64,000 bases of DNA from CAZGVW01 sp964529265 (lineage in GTDB: Bacteria > Planctomycetota > Phycisphaerae > Phycisphaerales > UBA1924), in the NCBI GenBank assembly GCA_964529265.1, contig CAZGVW010000288.1, positions 55,244-119,243 on the forward strand. The letters run 5' to 3'. The position numbers and the translations under genes were made by a program. Within the stretch, counting starts at the first letter, position 1. Each line of letters begins with the position of its first letter. This document shows positions 1-8,499 of this stretch, piece by piece. A model generated the notes under the pieces. That model searched no databases, had not been told where the DNA came from, and saw only the letters and a list, made by a program, of their open reading frames with translations.

Positions 1-32
1 CCGGCGGGGGCGAGGGATCCCGTGCGCCGGAA

Positions 33-668
33 ATGAGCCACATGACGGTGCCGGAGTTCGGTTGGAAGAGCGCCGATCCGCCGCGGTGCATGCGGTACCT
101 GCTGCCGGCCTTCGAGCGGCTCACGCGGCCGGTGGCGAAGGACCTGCGGGTGCTCGATATCGGGTGCGGAAACGGTTACCTGGCGGGGTGGTTCGCGAAG
201 AAGGGCTGTTCGGTGGTGGCGATCGATGTCTCGCGCGCGGGGATCGAGCATGCGCGGGCGGCCCATCCCGGCGTTTCGTTTCACTGCATCGGCGTGTGCC
301 CGGACCTCCTCGAACGACTTGGTGAGCAGCCGTTTGACCTGGTGGTGAGCACGGAGGTTGTGGAGCACCTGTATGCGCCGCGGGACTGGGCGGCCGCGGC
401 TTTTGGCGCCCTGCGGCCGGGTGGGCGGCTCATCTGCACGACGCCGTACCACGGCTTCATGAAGAACCTGATGCTGAGCGTCGTCGATGGCTGGGATCGC
501 CACATGAACCCCATGCGCGACGGCGGGCACATCAAGTTCTGGAGCCGCGCCACGCTGAGTCAGCTGCTGCGCGAAGCGGGCTTCGTAAACCAGAAGTTCC
601 ACGGGGCGGGCAGGGCGCCGCTGCTCTGGATGTCGATGATCATGACGGCCGAGCGTCCGCAGCGCTGA
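33..668 (+). CDS. class I SAM-dependent methyltransferase
   Basis: A 211-residue cytosolic methyltransferase of the UbiG/Methyltransf_11 type. The SAM-binding motif LDIGCGNG is at residues 41-48, the ribose-binding acidic residue is D65, EVVEHL is at 108-113 and the LRPGG turn at 127-131. The C-terminal part (HIKFWSRATL, about 166-175) resembles the cap of methyltransferases in polysaccharide clusters. The acceptor cannot be read from the sequence. It is the first of four same-strand genes followed by further glycosyltransferases, so a sugar or glycolipid acceptor is likely by context. An ATG at 42 is an equally possible start. Confidence 0.85.
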   Translation: MSHMTVPEFGWKSADPPRCMRYLLPAFERLTRPVAKDLRVLDIGCGNGYLAGWFAKKGCSVVAIDVSRAGIEHARAAHPGVSFHCIGVCPDLLERLGEQPFDLVVSTEVVEHLYAPRDWAAAAFGALRPGGRLICTTPYHGFMKNLMLSVVDGWDRHMNPMRDGGHIKFWSRATLSQLLREAGFVNQKFHGAGRAPLLWMSMIMTAERPQR

Positions 669-702
669 ACCGCAGCGGATGCGCACCGGAGGCCCGTGAA
701 GG

Positions 703-1401
703 ATGCGAGTCGTCATCCTCGCCGCGGGAATGGGGAGAAGGCTCGGCGGGAGAGTCCCGAAGCCGCTCTCGCCGATCGCGCCGGGCGTGACGCTGCTGAG
801 CCACCAGGTGGAGGTGTTCTCGCGGCTCGTCGGGCGGGATCGAATACGGCTCGTTGCCGGCCATCGGGCGGGCGAGGTGCTGCGGGCGTGCCCGGGGATC
901 GAGGCGGTGCTGAACCACAGGTTTGCGGAGACCAACACCGCGCGAAGCCTCGAACGCGGGCTCGCCGGCATGGACGACGATGTCCTCTGGGTCAATGGCG
1001 ACCTGTACTTCGACGCCTCCGCGGCCGAAACGATGCTGTCCGCCCGGCCGGATGTGTCGCGGTGTCTCGTCGATCGCGCGCCGCCGCGTGAGGAGGCTGT
1101 GAAGTACACCATCGGCGAAGCCGGGTTCATCAATCGGCTCGCCAAGGACGCGCCCGACGGCCTGGGCGAAGCGCTCGGGATGAACGTCGTGATTCACGGC
1201 GATCTGCCGGCGCTCCGCGATGGCCTGAAGTCCGCCGCAGACGATGACTATTTCGAGAAGGCGCTGGAGACGTGTGCGCAGAGCGGCGCCATGCGCCTCG
1301 CGCCGGTTGACGCAGGGGACGCATTCTGCGTCGAGGTGGACTATCCTGCGGACCTTGAGCGCGTGCGCGTTCATATCACGGCGAAAGGGCGCAGGGCATG
1401 A
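703..1401 (+). CDS. sugar/alcohol-phosphate nucleotidyltransferase (LicC/NTP_transferase type)
   Basis: A 232-residue nucleotidyltransferase. The N-terminal nucleotide-binding signature LAAGMGRRLG (6-15), the lysine of PKPL (K20) and the metal-binding aspartate in VNGD (D100) are present. It is short and lacks a C-terminal hexapeptide domain, so it is closer to LicC-like cytidylyltransferases than to RmlA or GlmU; NTARSL (78-83) fits that group. It would activate a phosphorylated sugar, polyol or alcohol with an NTP. GGAGG at 688-692 supports the start. The stop overlaps the next start as ATGA (1398-1401), so the two are translationally coupled. Confidence 0.8.
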   Translation: MRVVILAAGMGRRLGGRVPKPLSPIAPGVTLLSHQVEVFSRLVGRDRIRLVAGHRAGEVLRACPGIEAVLNHRFAETNTARSLERGLAGMDDDVLWVNGDLYFDASAAETMLSARPDVSRCLVDRAPPREEAVKYTIGEAGFINRLAKDAPDGLGEALGMNVVIHGDLPALRDGLKSAADDDYFEKALETCAQSGAMRLAPVDAGDAFCVEVDYPADLERVRVHITAKGRRA

Positions 1402-2444
1402 CGACGCGGCCGGAGGTGGGGTTCTACGGAGTCGGCCACTTCGGCTATGCGCTGCTTCGGCTGCTGGCGCCGAAAGCCGGCGGCGACATCGCGCTTCGCG
1501 CCTATGACAGAGACGCCGAAGTGCGTGAGAGTCTCGAGCGCCGTCGATCGCATCCGTATCACCACGCGGGCTCTTCCCTCGCAGGCCAGGTTCGCATCGT
1601 TCACGATGCGGAGGCTCTGCTTCGCGACCTCGATGTGCTTGTGCTCGCGGTCACATCGAATGCGACGCGGGAAGTCTCCGGAGAAGTGGCCGCCGTGACG
1701 TGGACACGGCCGCTCCTCGCCGTGAACACGGCCAAGGCGCTCGACTACCTCACGGGGCGGCGTCTCAGCGAGATCGTGCGCGAGGTCATTCCGAATCCGA
1801 GCCGGCCCCTCACGCTCGCGGCGCTGGCCGGCGGCACCATCGCCGATGACGTTCTGCAGGGCCAGCCGCTGGGCATGACGATCGCCTGTGAGCGCCGGAG
1901 CGACCTCGGCCTGCTTCACCGCATCTTTGGTTCTCCGCAGATGTGGGTTCAGACCACCACGGACCTCGTGGGGCTCGAATACTCCGGCGCGTTCAAGAAC
2001 GTCATCGCGATCTGCGCCGGGATGGTCAGCGGACTGGGCTTCGGCCTCGGCGCCGAGACGCACCTGATCAGCCGGATGGCAGGGGAAGTGGAGGATTTCT
2101 GCGTGCGTCGAAGGGGCGCTCAGCCCGCGACGTTCAGCGTGGGCAGCCAGTGCTGGGGGAGCGACCTCTGGATGAGCTGCGCCGGCCCGACGCGCAACCG
2201 CGCCCTGGGCAACCTGCTCGGCAAGGGGATGAGCCTTGAGGAAGCGAACGCGCAGATGGCGGCGCAGCGCAAGACGGTCGAGGGCGTGCAGACGCTCCGC
2301 GCGATGCGATCTCTGCTCGAGGCTCACCCCGGCGACCTGCCGCTCATGCGCGCCGCGGAGCGCGTCGTGCTTCATGCGGCGCCGCCCGAATCCCTGATGA
2401 AGGCGCTTATGGAGTCGGAGCGCGCCGCGCCGGCCTCCGCCTGA
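1398..2444 (+). CDS. NAD(P)-dependent glycerol-3-phosphate dehydrogenase-like protein
   Basis: A 348-residue protein of the GpsA family. It has the Rossmann motif GVGHFG (11-16), NTAK with K112, SGAFKNVIAI with the catalytic-type K200, and DLWMSCAGPTRNRALG (256-271), which matches the family's substrate-binding segment with N267 and R268. The usual SGPSFA segment is replaced by AALAGGTIADDV, so the substrate may not be plain glycerol 3-phosphate. The 4-bp overlap with the nucleotidyltransferase suggests one pathway, possibly synthesis and nucleotide activation of a glycerol-phosphate-like unit (inference). A housekeeping GpsA is the alternative. Confidence 0.75.
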   Translation: MTTRPEVGFYGVGHFGYALLRLLAPKAGGDIALRAYDRDAEVRESLERRRSHPYHHAGSSLAGQVRIVHDAEALLRDLDVLVLAVTSNATREVSGEVAAVTWTRPLLAVNTAKALDYLTGRRLSEIVREVIPNPSRPLTLAALAGGTIADDVLQGQPLGMTIACERRSDLGLLHRIFGSPQMWVQTTTDLVGLEYSGAFKNVIAICAGMVSGLGFGLGAETHLISRMAGEVEDFCVRRRGAQPATFSVGSQCWGSDLWMSCAGPTRNRALGNLLGKGMSLEEANAQMAAQRKTVEGVQTLRAMRSLLEAHPGDLPLMRAAERVVLHAAPPESLMKALMESERAAPASA

Positions 2445-2488
2445 ACGGAGTCCCATGAGCCGCCCCCTCGGCGGCCGATAGACCCACC

Positions 2489-3664
2489 ATGGTCCGTGTC
2501 GCCGAAGTCATCCAGAGCGTCGATTCCCGTTCGGGTGGACCTTCGTCCGCGTTTGTCGAGATCCTTGCCGCGCTCGGCCGCGAGGCCGCGCGCCTGGAGG
2601 TCCACGCGTTTGCTCCGACGCCGCCGCCCGATGATCCCCTTGCGCCGCGCCTGGCCGCCCTCTCATCGGTGAGATGGCGCCCGACGGGCCCTGCCGGCGG
2701 GTTCACGTCAGGCGAGTTCGGGAATGCCGTCGCCTCCGCCGTGCAGCGCGGCGAGTTCGATGTCGTCCACCTTCACGGCCTGTGGTCTCCCGACCTCGTT
2801 CGCATCGCGCGAGAATGCGAACGGAGCGGCGTCGCCACCTGCTGGACGCCGCACGGCATGCTCATGGAGCACGCGATCGCCCAGAAACGGTTGAAGAAAC
2901 AGATCTTCATGCGCATGGGCCTCACCCGCGCTCTGCGGGCCTGCGCGGCGTTCGCCTTCGCCACCGCCGGCGAGGCCGAGACCAGCGTCCTCCCCCGCGG
3001 CGTGGACCGCTCCCGCGCCGGCGTCATCGGCCTGCCCGTGGAGATCGCCTGGCGCGATGAGGACCTTCCCCGTCTCCGGGAAGACGGCCGTCGCCGTTTC
3101 GCCATTCCGGAGGGCGACGAAGTCCTCGCCTTCATCGGCCGGCTCCACCCGGTCAAGCGCCTCGAAATGACGCTCGAGGCCTTCGCCGCCGCCCTGCGCG
3201 CCCGGCCGCGGGCCAGGCTCCTCCTTCTCGGAGATGGCGATGCCAACTACGTTGGCTCCTTGCGCGACCAGGCGCGATCGCTCGGGGTTCACGATCGAGT
3301 GCAGTTTGCCGGCTGGGTTTCGGGTGACCAGAAGTGGGGGGGCCTCGCCGCGGCGGACGCCCTCATCATCAACTCGAAGCACGAGAACTTCGGCTACGCC
3401 ATCGTCGAGGCCCTGAGTGTCGGAACGCCGATCGTCATGACGCGGAAATTGTCCATGAGCAAGGAGATCGAGGCGGCACGCGCCGGCGTGGTGTGCGACG
3501 AGAACGCCGCCGGCCTCGCCGATGGAATCACTGCGCTCCTCGCCGACCCCACACGGGCCGAAATCGGCCGCCGCGGACGCCGGTGGGTCATCGAAACCTA
3601 CTCGCATCAGGCCGTCGCGAGGAAACTGGCCGATCTCTTCGAGGAAATCAGGCCCGTGCGCTGA
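2489..3664 (+). CDS. glycosyltransferase, family 4 (GT-B)
   Basis: A 391-residue GT-B glycosyltransferase. The N-terminal acceptor domain opens with VAEVIQSVDSRSGGPSSA, as in many GT4 enzymes. The C-terminal Glycos_transf_1 domain begins near FIGRLHPVKRLEM, and the donor-binding EX7E element is ENFGYAIVEALSVGTP at about residues 298-313. It would transfer a nucleotide-activated sugar to a growing polysaccharide or lipid-linked glycan. It lies 44 bp after the dehydrogenase on the same strand. Its last 17 bp overlap the convergent glycosyltransferase on the other strand. No clear ribosome-binding site precedes the ATG. Confidence 0.9.
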   Translation: MVRVAEVIQSVDSRSGGPSSAFVEILAALGREAARLEVHAFAPTPPPDDPLAPRLAALSSVRWRPTGPAGGFTSGEFGNAVASAVQRGEFDVVHLHGLWSPDLVRIARECERSGVATCWTPHGMLMEHAIAQKRLKKQIFMRMGLTRALRACAAFAFATAGEAETSVLPRGVDRSRAGVIGLPVEIAWRDEDLPRLREDGRRRFAIPEGDEVLAFIGRLHPVKRLEMTLEAFAAALRARPRARLLLLGDGDANYVGSLRDQARSLGVHDRVQFAGWVSGDQKWGGLAAADALIINSKHENFGYAIVEALSVGTPIVMTRKLSMSKEIEAARAGVVCDENAAGLADGITALLADPTRAEIGRRGRRWVIETYSHQAVARKLADLFEEIRPVR

Positions 3665-4829
3665 CTCGGCGCTTCGCCACACCCTCGTACACGCGCGTCA
3701 TTTCGCTCGCGTACTCATCCCAGTTCCATCGGCTCGCGATGGACGCCGCGGCCCTGCGGCCCATCACCATCGCCGCGCCGGGATCCCGCGCCATCCGCTC
3801 CACGGCGTCCCGCGTCGCCGCGTAGTCACCCACCGGCACGAGTGCGCCGTTCACACCATCCTCGATCAGTTCGGGGTTCGAGCGCTGCCTCGTCGCGATC
3901 ACCGGCACGCCCGCGGCCATCGTCTCGGCGACCACCAGCTGCGGGTCGATGCTCATCTCGCGCATCGGCATGACGACGCAGAACGATTCGAGCACCAGCC
4001 GCGGCAGAGTCACGCCTTCCGGATATGGAAACCGGTGCACCTCGACGTTCGAGTGGCGCTCCGCCAGCGCGTCCAGCCCCTCGACCTCGTGAAAACTCGG
4101 CCGCACGGCCATGGTGAAGATGACGTCTGGGTGTTTCGGCGCCAGCTCCTCATACGCGCGCATCACCAGGTCCGCGCCGTTCTCCGGCGAAGGATCGCGC
4201 CAGAAGAGAATCCTGCATCGAGGCCCGATCGGAGCTGCGCCGTGCTCGGCCTTGAGATCACGGATGACGCCGTGACGCACCACGCGCGCCTCGATGCCGT
4301 GCTCTCGACAACGATCCCGCACATAGTCCGTCGCCGTGACGATCGCCCCGATCCTCCTCCAGAGCGGCCGCGTCATCCACGCCGGGGCGCTCTCCGGAAA
4401 GTTCGCGCCCATGATCGTCAGCACCGCCGGCGCCCGCATGCCGAGCATCGAAAGCCCGCCCGCGAGATACGCCACGCGGTTGAATCCGTGAAAGTGCATG
4501 ACGTCGAGGCCCAGCCTGTTCGCTGTTCCGCGGATCTGCACCGCCTGCCGCCACAGCCGCGTCGCCTTGATGCCGGATTTCTGCTCCGAATCCTTCTCGT
4601 AGATCGTCTTGCGGACCCGCGCATCCTCCACGAAGTGCAGCGGCACGCCGTCCGGCATGCAGTGCGGCAGCGTGTACCCCTCCGGAATCGGATTTGTGAT
4701 CAGGTGAACCTCGTGCCCGGCGTCGCGCAGCGCCTGGATTCCGCGCAAGGGCGACTGCACGTGGCCCGAGACATTCCGCTCGTAGCCCTTCCGGTTCGCG
4801 ACATAGGGGACATAGTGACCGATCTTCAT
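3648..4829 (-). CDS. glycosyltransferase, family 4 (GT-B)
   Basis: A 393-residue GT4-type glycosyltransferase. MKIGHYVPYVANRKGYERNV is the N-terminal Rossmann strand and loop, RCRILFWRDPSPENGADLV marks the start of the donor domain, and the sugar-nucleotide motif lies in DPQLVVAETMAAGVPVIATR. The C-terminus (WNWDEYASEMTRVYEGV) is typical of the family. It runs opposite to the preceding glycosyltransferase with a 17-bp tail overlap. It lies 13 bp downstream of the sulfotransferase on the same strand, so the two are probably co-transcribed. Specificity cannot be read. Confidence 0.88.
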   Translation of the reverse strand: MKIGHYVPYVANRKGYERNVSGHVQSPLRGIQALRDAGHEVHLITNPIPEGYTLPHCMPDGVPLHFVEDARVRKTIYEKDSEQKSGIKATRLWRQAVQIRGTANRLGLDVMHFHGFNRVAYLAGGLSMLGMRAPAVLTIMGANFPESAPAWMTRPLWRRIGAIVTATDYVRDRCREHGIEARVVRHGVIRDLKAEHGAAPIGPRCRILFWRDPSPENGADLVMRAYEELAPKHPDVIFTMAVRPSFHEVEGLDALAERHSNVEVHRFPYPEGVTLPRLVLESFCVVMPMREMSIDPQLVVAETMAAGVPVIATRQRSNPELIEDGVNGALVPVGDYAATRDAVERMARDPGAAMVMGRRAAASIASRWNWDEYASEMTRVYEGVAKRRVSARA

Positions 4830-4842
4830 GAGCGATTCGCCG

Positions 4843-5652
4843 TCACTGGCGCCACCCCGGGAGGCTCCATCCCGTCAGCGCCTCCAGCCGGCGCGTGGAG
4901 GGCTCAAAGTGCTCAAGAATCCGCGCCCGGTCCTCCGCGGGCATCGTCGAATAGCCGCGCTTCGCCTTCTTTCGCGCCCTGCGGATCATGTCGCCCACGG
5001 GGCTCCGGCTCACCGCCCGCACGACCGGCCGCAGCCCCGCGCGATCAAGCGCCCGCCGCGTCCGCGGAAACATCGCCGAGTTTCGGATCTGCCCGAACTG
5101 GCTCGATTCGAACTCCGGATCGACACCGATGAACTCGAGAATCTGCCGGAAATACGCCCGGTCGTTCGACGCCAACTGGTCATACGTGAGCAGCAGCAGT
5201 CGCTCGCGCGGGTAATGCCGCAGGATTTGCTCGATCTGCTCGATGTACCGCCCACGCGCCAGCAGGTCGGGGTCGCGCTCCACCGCCTCCGCGAAGGGCA
5301 GCTGCCCCGTCTCATCCTTCATCGTCAGGTAGTACGAGTACGCCCGTTCCACCGGATGCCGCATGGTCATGATCAGCCGCGCCTGCGGCGCCGCCGCGGC
5401 CATGCGGGGCGAAGCCTCCACCAGGCAGTACCCGGTCGCCACCTCGCCCACAGCCTTGTGCCGGCCGGGCTCAGCCCCCTTGAAGTTCTCCAGCCACCAC
5501 TCGAGGCCCTTCTCGTGATTTCGGTCGAAGAAGTACGTCTGCTTCTGGGGGGGCAGATACACCTCCGGGTGCTCGCGCAGGGCTGCGTCCACCCAGGTCG
5601 TCCCGCAGCGCTGGCAGCCGACGACGAGAAAAGTGATGCCGGATGCGTCCAT
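4843..5652 (-). CDS. PAPS-dependent sulfotransferase
   Basis: A 269-residue sulfotransferase that transfers sulfate from 3'-phosphoadenosine 5'-phosphosulfate to a carbohydrate or other hydroxyl group and releases PAP. The 5'-phosphosulfate loop is GCQRCGTTW (12-20). The 3'-phosphate site is MRHPVERAYSYYL with R98 and S106. I chose the ATG at 5652 because the fold starts directly after it (MDASGITFLVVG); the 30 upstream in-frame residues are proline- and glycine-rich and look non-coding. Its place among glycosyltransferases suggests sulfation of a surface polysaccharide. The CysC/PAP-phosphatase cassette at 17.5-21 kb could supply PAPS and remove PAP. Confidence 0.9.
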   Translation of the reverse strand: MDASGITFLVVGCQRCGTTWVDAALREHPEVYLPPQKQTYFFDRNHEKGLEWWLENFKGAEPGRHKAVGEVATGYCLVEASPRMAAAAPQARLIMTMRHPVERAYSYYLTMKDETGQLPFAEAVERDPDLLARGRYIEQIEQILRHYPRERLLLLTYDQLASNDRAYFRQILEFIGVDPEFESSQFGQIRNSAMFPRTRRALDRAGLRPVVRAVSRSPVGDMIRRARKKAKRGYSTMPAEDRARILEHFEPSTRRLEALTGWSLPGWRQ

Positions 5653-5946
5653 GAAGTGCCCTGCCGACGGTCCTGAGCCCTCTCCGGGCGGCAATGGGGC
5701 GGGGAGTATAGCCCCCGCCGCCCGAACGCCCCTCTCAGGCATCTATCGACCCACGGAGGCCCCTCGCCGCTCCCAAGGCCCTCGGGGAACACGAGTTCCA
5801 GCAGCCGCGCCGACCGGCCGATGATGGGACGGAGCCCTCCCGGACCCGAACCGAGCCCCGGAGGCCCCGTACTGTTAGAACATCCGCCCCCCCGAGGCCG
5901 CGGCGAGCGGCCGACCCCTTCCGGGCCAATCCACCACCCCCGAGCC

Positions 5947-7389
5947 ATGACCGACCTGATCGCCTTCATGCTCTATGGCCTCACCGTGGCGCTCGGGCTG
6001 CTCATGCTCGCGCAGGGCCTGAGCGGGAAGGTGGACCTGATCTCCGTGCGGAACTTCTTCCTGCTCGGGTTCATCGTCTTTCAGTTGACGAGCGCGGCGG
6101 TCACGCTCCAGACGGAGCAGTACCCGGAGTTCCCCCTCCACGACCCCGTCGGCACGGGCTTCACGTATTTCTTCATGGTCTGCGTGTTTCTCGTCGTCTT
6201 CCTCTTCGCCTACGGCAGAGGCTGGGTGGTGAAGAAACTGGCGCGCGTCACTCCCGTGGGCGAGGCTGCGCCGGGGCCGACGAGCATGCTGACGCTCGCA
6301 CTCGTGTTTGTCGGGATCGGCATGGTCTTTCAACTGGTGCTGATCCGTGTGCCCATCCTCGGAAAACTCACCGGCATCATGGGCGCCGGTGTGCTGGCCG
6401 TCGCGGCGGGGATGGCCGCGTGGGCCTATGTCCCGCGACTGCTCAACCCGGCCATCGCCGCCATTTCCGGAGTCGTCGTGCTGCTCGCGCTCGGCACCAC
6501 ACTGCACCAGGCGTTCGGCCGCCGTGACGTGCTCAGCGTGACGCTCGGCATCATCTGGGGCGCGTACCACGGGTACTGGAAACGGCTCCCCACGTCGCAG
6601 GCGTTCCTCCGGCTCGGCGCCGTCGGCGCGGCGGGCCTCATGTTCCTCGCGCTCTTCACGGCTGTCCGCAGCGGCGGCGAGCGCGAGCGCTCCGCCACGG
6701 AGACCATGCAGCTCATGACCGGCGCCACCGGCCAGATCAAGGACGGCATCGTGGATGTGCTGTCGGGCCAGCTGGCCGGCCTCAACAGCATGTGGCTCAT
6801 CGAGAACTACCCGGAGCGCTTCCGGTTCGTTCCGATGCATTCACTCGTGTACTTCTTCGTGCAGCCCGTGCCGCGAGACCTCTGGCCCGGCAAGCCGGAT
6901 GCGCTCGGCCGACGGGCTGTCAAGCAGGCGAACGCCGGCGAGGGCAAGGACGACAACTGGTCCATCGGCCCCGGCATCATCGGGCACATCGCCGCGGACA
7001 ATCCGTGGCTCTCGCTCATCCCCTATGCACTGCTGCTCGGCCTCCTCATCCGCTACATGGATGAACTCGTCCGCGTCAATGCCTACAACCCCTTCGTGGT
7101 GCTGCCGATCGGAACCGCGCTGGGGCAGGTGCTCGGTTGGCCGCGAGGCGAACTCGGCCTCTTCGTCTTCCAGGCCTCGGCGGGCATCATCGCGGCGTGG
7201 GTGATGATGTTCGTCGTGGCGCGCACGATGTCACTCATGGGCTGGCGCATGGTCTACGCCGACGACGTCGAACACGATCATGGCGGCGATGGTGATGACT
7301 GGACCGATTGGGACGAGCCTTACGACTCGGGTTCCTCGGGCGGGGGCGAGCCCGCGCCGGAACCAGCCTCCGCGGGCTCGCGCGGCTGA
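5947..7389 (+). CDS. oligosaccharide repeat-unit polymerase-like membrane protein (Wzy type)
   Basis: A 480-residue integral membrane protein with roughly ten hydrophobic segments. Between two of them, at about 308-317, a periplasmic loop contains VPRDLWPGKPDA. A charged Pro-Arg-x-x-Trp-Pro-Gly-Lys-Pro loop of this kind is seen in O-antigen/oligosaccharide repeat-unit polymerases. The tail after residue 430 is acidic and glycine/serine-rich. The ATG at 5947 directly precedes the first membrane helix (MTDLIAFMLYGLTVALGLLM); earlier in-frame codons are low-complexity. Its position with glycosyltransferases and a sulfotransferase fits polymer assembly. The last 70 bp overlap the convergent EEP gene. 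A different multi-pass enzyme cannot be excluded. Confidence 0.65.
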   Translation: MTDLIAFMLYGLTVALGLLMLAQGLSGKVDLISVRNFFLLGFIVFQLTSAAVTLQTEQYPEFPLHDPVGTGFTYFFMVCVFLVVFLFAYGRGWVVKKLARVTPVGEAAPGPTSMLTLALVFVGIGMVFQLVLIRVPILGKLTGIMGAGVLAVAAGMAAWAYVPRLLNPAIAAISGVVVLLALGTTLHQAFGRRDVLSVTLGIIWGAYHGYWKRLPTSQAFLRLGAVGAAGLMFLALFTAVRSGGERERSATETMQLMTGATGQIKDGIVDVLSGQLAGLNSMWLIENYPERFRFVPMHSLVYFFVQPVPRDLWPGKPDALGRRAVKQANAGEGKDDNWSIGPGIIGHIAADNPWLSLIPYALLLGLLIRYMDELVRVNAYNPFVVLPIGTALGQVLGWPRGELGLFVFQASAGIIAAWVMMFVVARTMSLMGWRMVYADDVEHDHGGDGDDWTDWDEPYDSGSSGGGEPAPEPASAGSRG

Positions 7390-8465
7390 CCCGTCCGCGG
7401 CAGCAGGACGTCCACGACCACGGCGCGGTGATCGGAGTTGAATCGCGGCGATTCGTGCACGCGCTCGATCGCCATGCCCGGGCTGACCCACACGCGGTCG
7501 ATCGGGAGCGAAAGCAGCGGCGACATGTCCGATGGCCATGTTCCGCGTCCGAAGATCGCGCTGTCCGTCCGAAGCCCGCTCAGCCGCCCGAAAGTCTGGT
7601 GGGCGCGCCCCGTCGGTGTGGAGTTGAAATCTCCCGCGACGATGATGGGTGTGTCGTGCTCCTCGCGCCAGGTCCCGATCAAGCGCCCATCGCGTTGCAC
7701 CACGGTGAGAGCGCGGGCCCAATCCTCCGGCCTCCGCGGCGAAGGCGGATGCACTGCCGTGAAGATCGCTTCGAATCCCTCGCCGAAATCCACGCGCACC
7801 GAGCGGTGCGTCGCGAAACTGTGTACGAGGTCATCCGATGGCTCGGCGAGCCGCTCCGGCGTGAAGGGATGGGCGCTGTACAGCACGATCGACCACCACA
7901 GCCCGCGCTCGGGCTCGATGCGGTGCGGGTAGCGCTCTTCGATCCAGTCGTGCGAGCGCGCGAAGGCCCACGGCGGATCGATCAGGCACACGAGGCCCGC
8001 GTTCTGCGTCTTCAGCCACGCGTCAAATGACTGGTCGCGATGCGACGCCTGCCCGAACGCATTGAACATGACAATGCGCACACGCCGAAACGGCTCATCA
8101 ATCGCGCCGGGAGCGGCCCAGCGGCGGTGCATGATGAGCGTTGTTCCGCCCGCGATGAGAAGCCCCGCCACGGCTTCGATCGCCGGCGGCCACTGGCGCA
8201 GCATCGCGAGCAGCGCTGCGATCGCGGCAATTCCAATGCACGTCTGCGGCCCGAATTGGGCCGCCAGGTCCACCTGATACGGCCGATTCGGCCACAGCAG
8301 CACGACCACCGGGCCCCAGATGAGCAGCCGCGCCGCGAGGCGCAGCGCGAATCGCGCTGCCCGTCCAGCGGGCGTTCGCGCGCGGCCGCGGCGGCCGTCT
8401 CGGGGGCCGGGCGTCACCAGGCCGCGTCGGGGGCGTCTGGGGCGGGGGCGAGGGGAGGCGTCCAT
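7320..8465 (-). CDS. membrane-anchored endonuclease/exonuclease/phosphatase (EEP) family protein
   Basis: A 381-residue protein with a basic N-terminus, about three hydrophobic segments (residues 35-110) and a C-terminal EEP (DNase I-like) domain. The metal and catalytic motifs are VAGDFNSTP (about 273-281) and SDHRAVVVD (about 343-351), with the histidine of FTAVHPPSP between. Such membrane-anchored EEP proteins may hydrolyse phosphodiesters in nucleic acids, sphingomyelin or inositol phosphates; the substrate here is unknown. The usual early metal-binding glutamate is not obvious (IDPPWAF stands there). The gene converges on the polymerase-like gene and shares 70 bp with it. Confidence 0.8.
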   Translation of the reverse strand: MDASPRPRPRRPRRGLVTPGPRDGRRGRARTPAGRAARFALRLAARLLIWGPVVVLLWPNRPYQVDLAAQFGPQTCIGIAAIAALLAMLRQWPPAIEAVAGLLIAGGTTLIMHRRWAAPGAIDEPFRRVRIVMFNAFGQASHRDQSFDAWLKTQNAGLVCLIDPPWAFARSHDWIEERYPHRIEPERGLWWSIVLYSAHPFTPERLAEPSDDLVHSFATHRSVRVDFGEGFEAIFTAVHPPSPRRPEDWARALTVVQRDGRLIGTWREEHDTPIIVAGDFNSTPTGRAHQTFGRLSGLRTDSAIFGRGTWPSDMSPLLSLPIDRVWVSPGMAIERVHESPRFNSDHRAVVVDVLLPRTGQPREPAEAGSGAGSPPPEEPES

Positions 8466-8499
8466 TGCGGGGACACACTGAGTCCGCGCTCACGCGGGG

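Noticed and set aside
3522..5132. A 536-codon plus-strand frame opposite the glycosyltransferase and sulfotransferase
   Set aside because: Both minus-strand genes have clear family motifs; the plus frame has none.
5653..5742. Upstream start for the sulfotransferase at 5742
   Set aside because: The extra 30 residues are Pro/Gly-rich, and the conserved fold begins right after the ATG at 5652.
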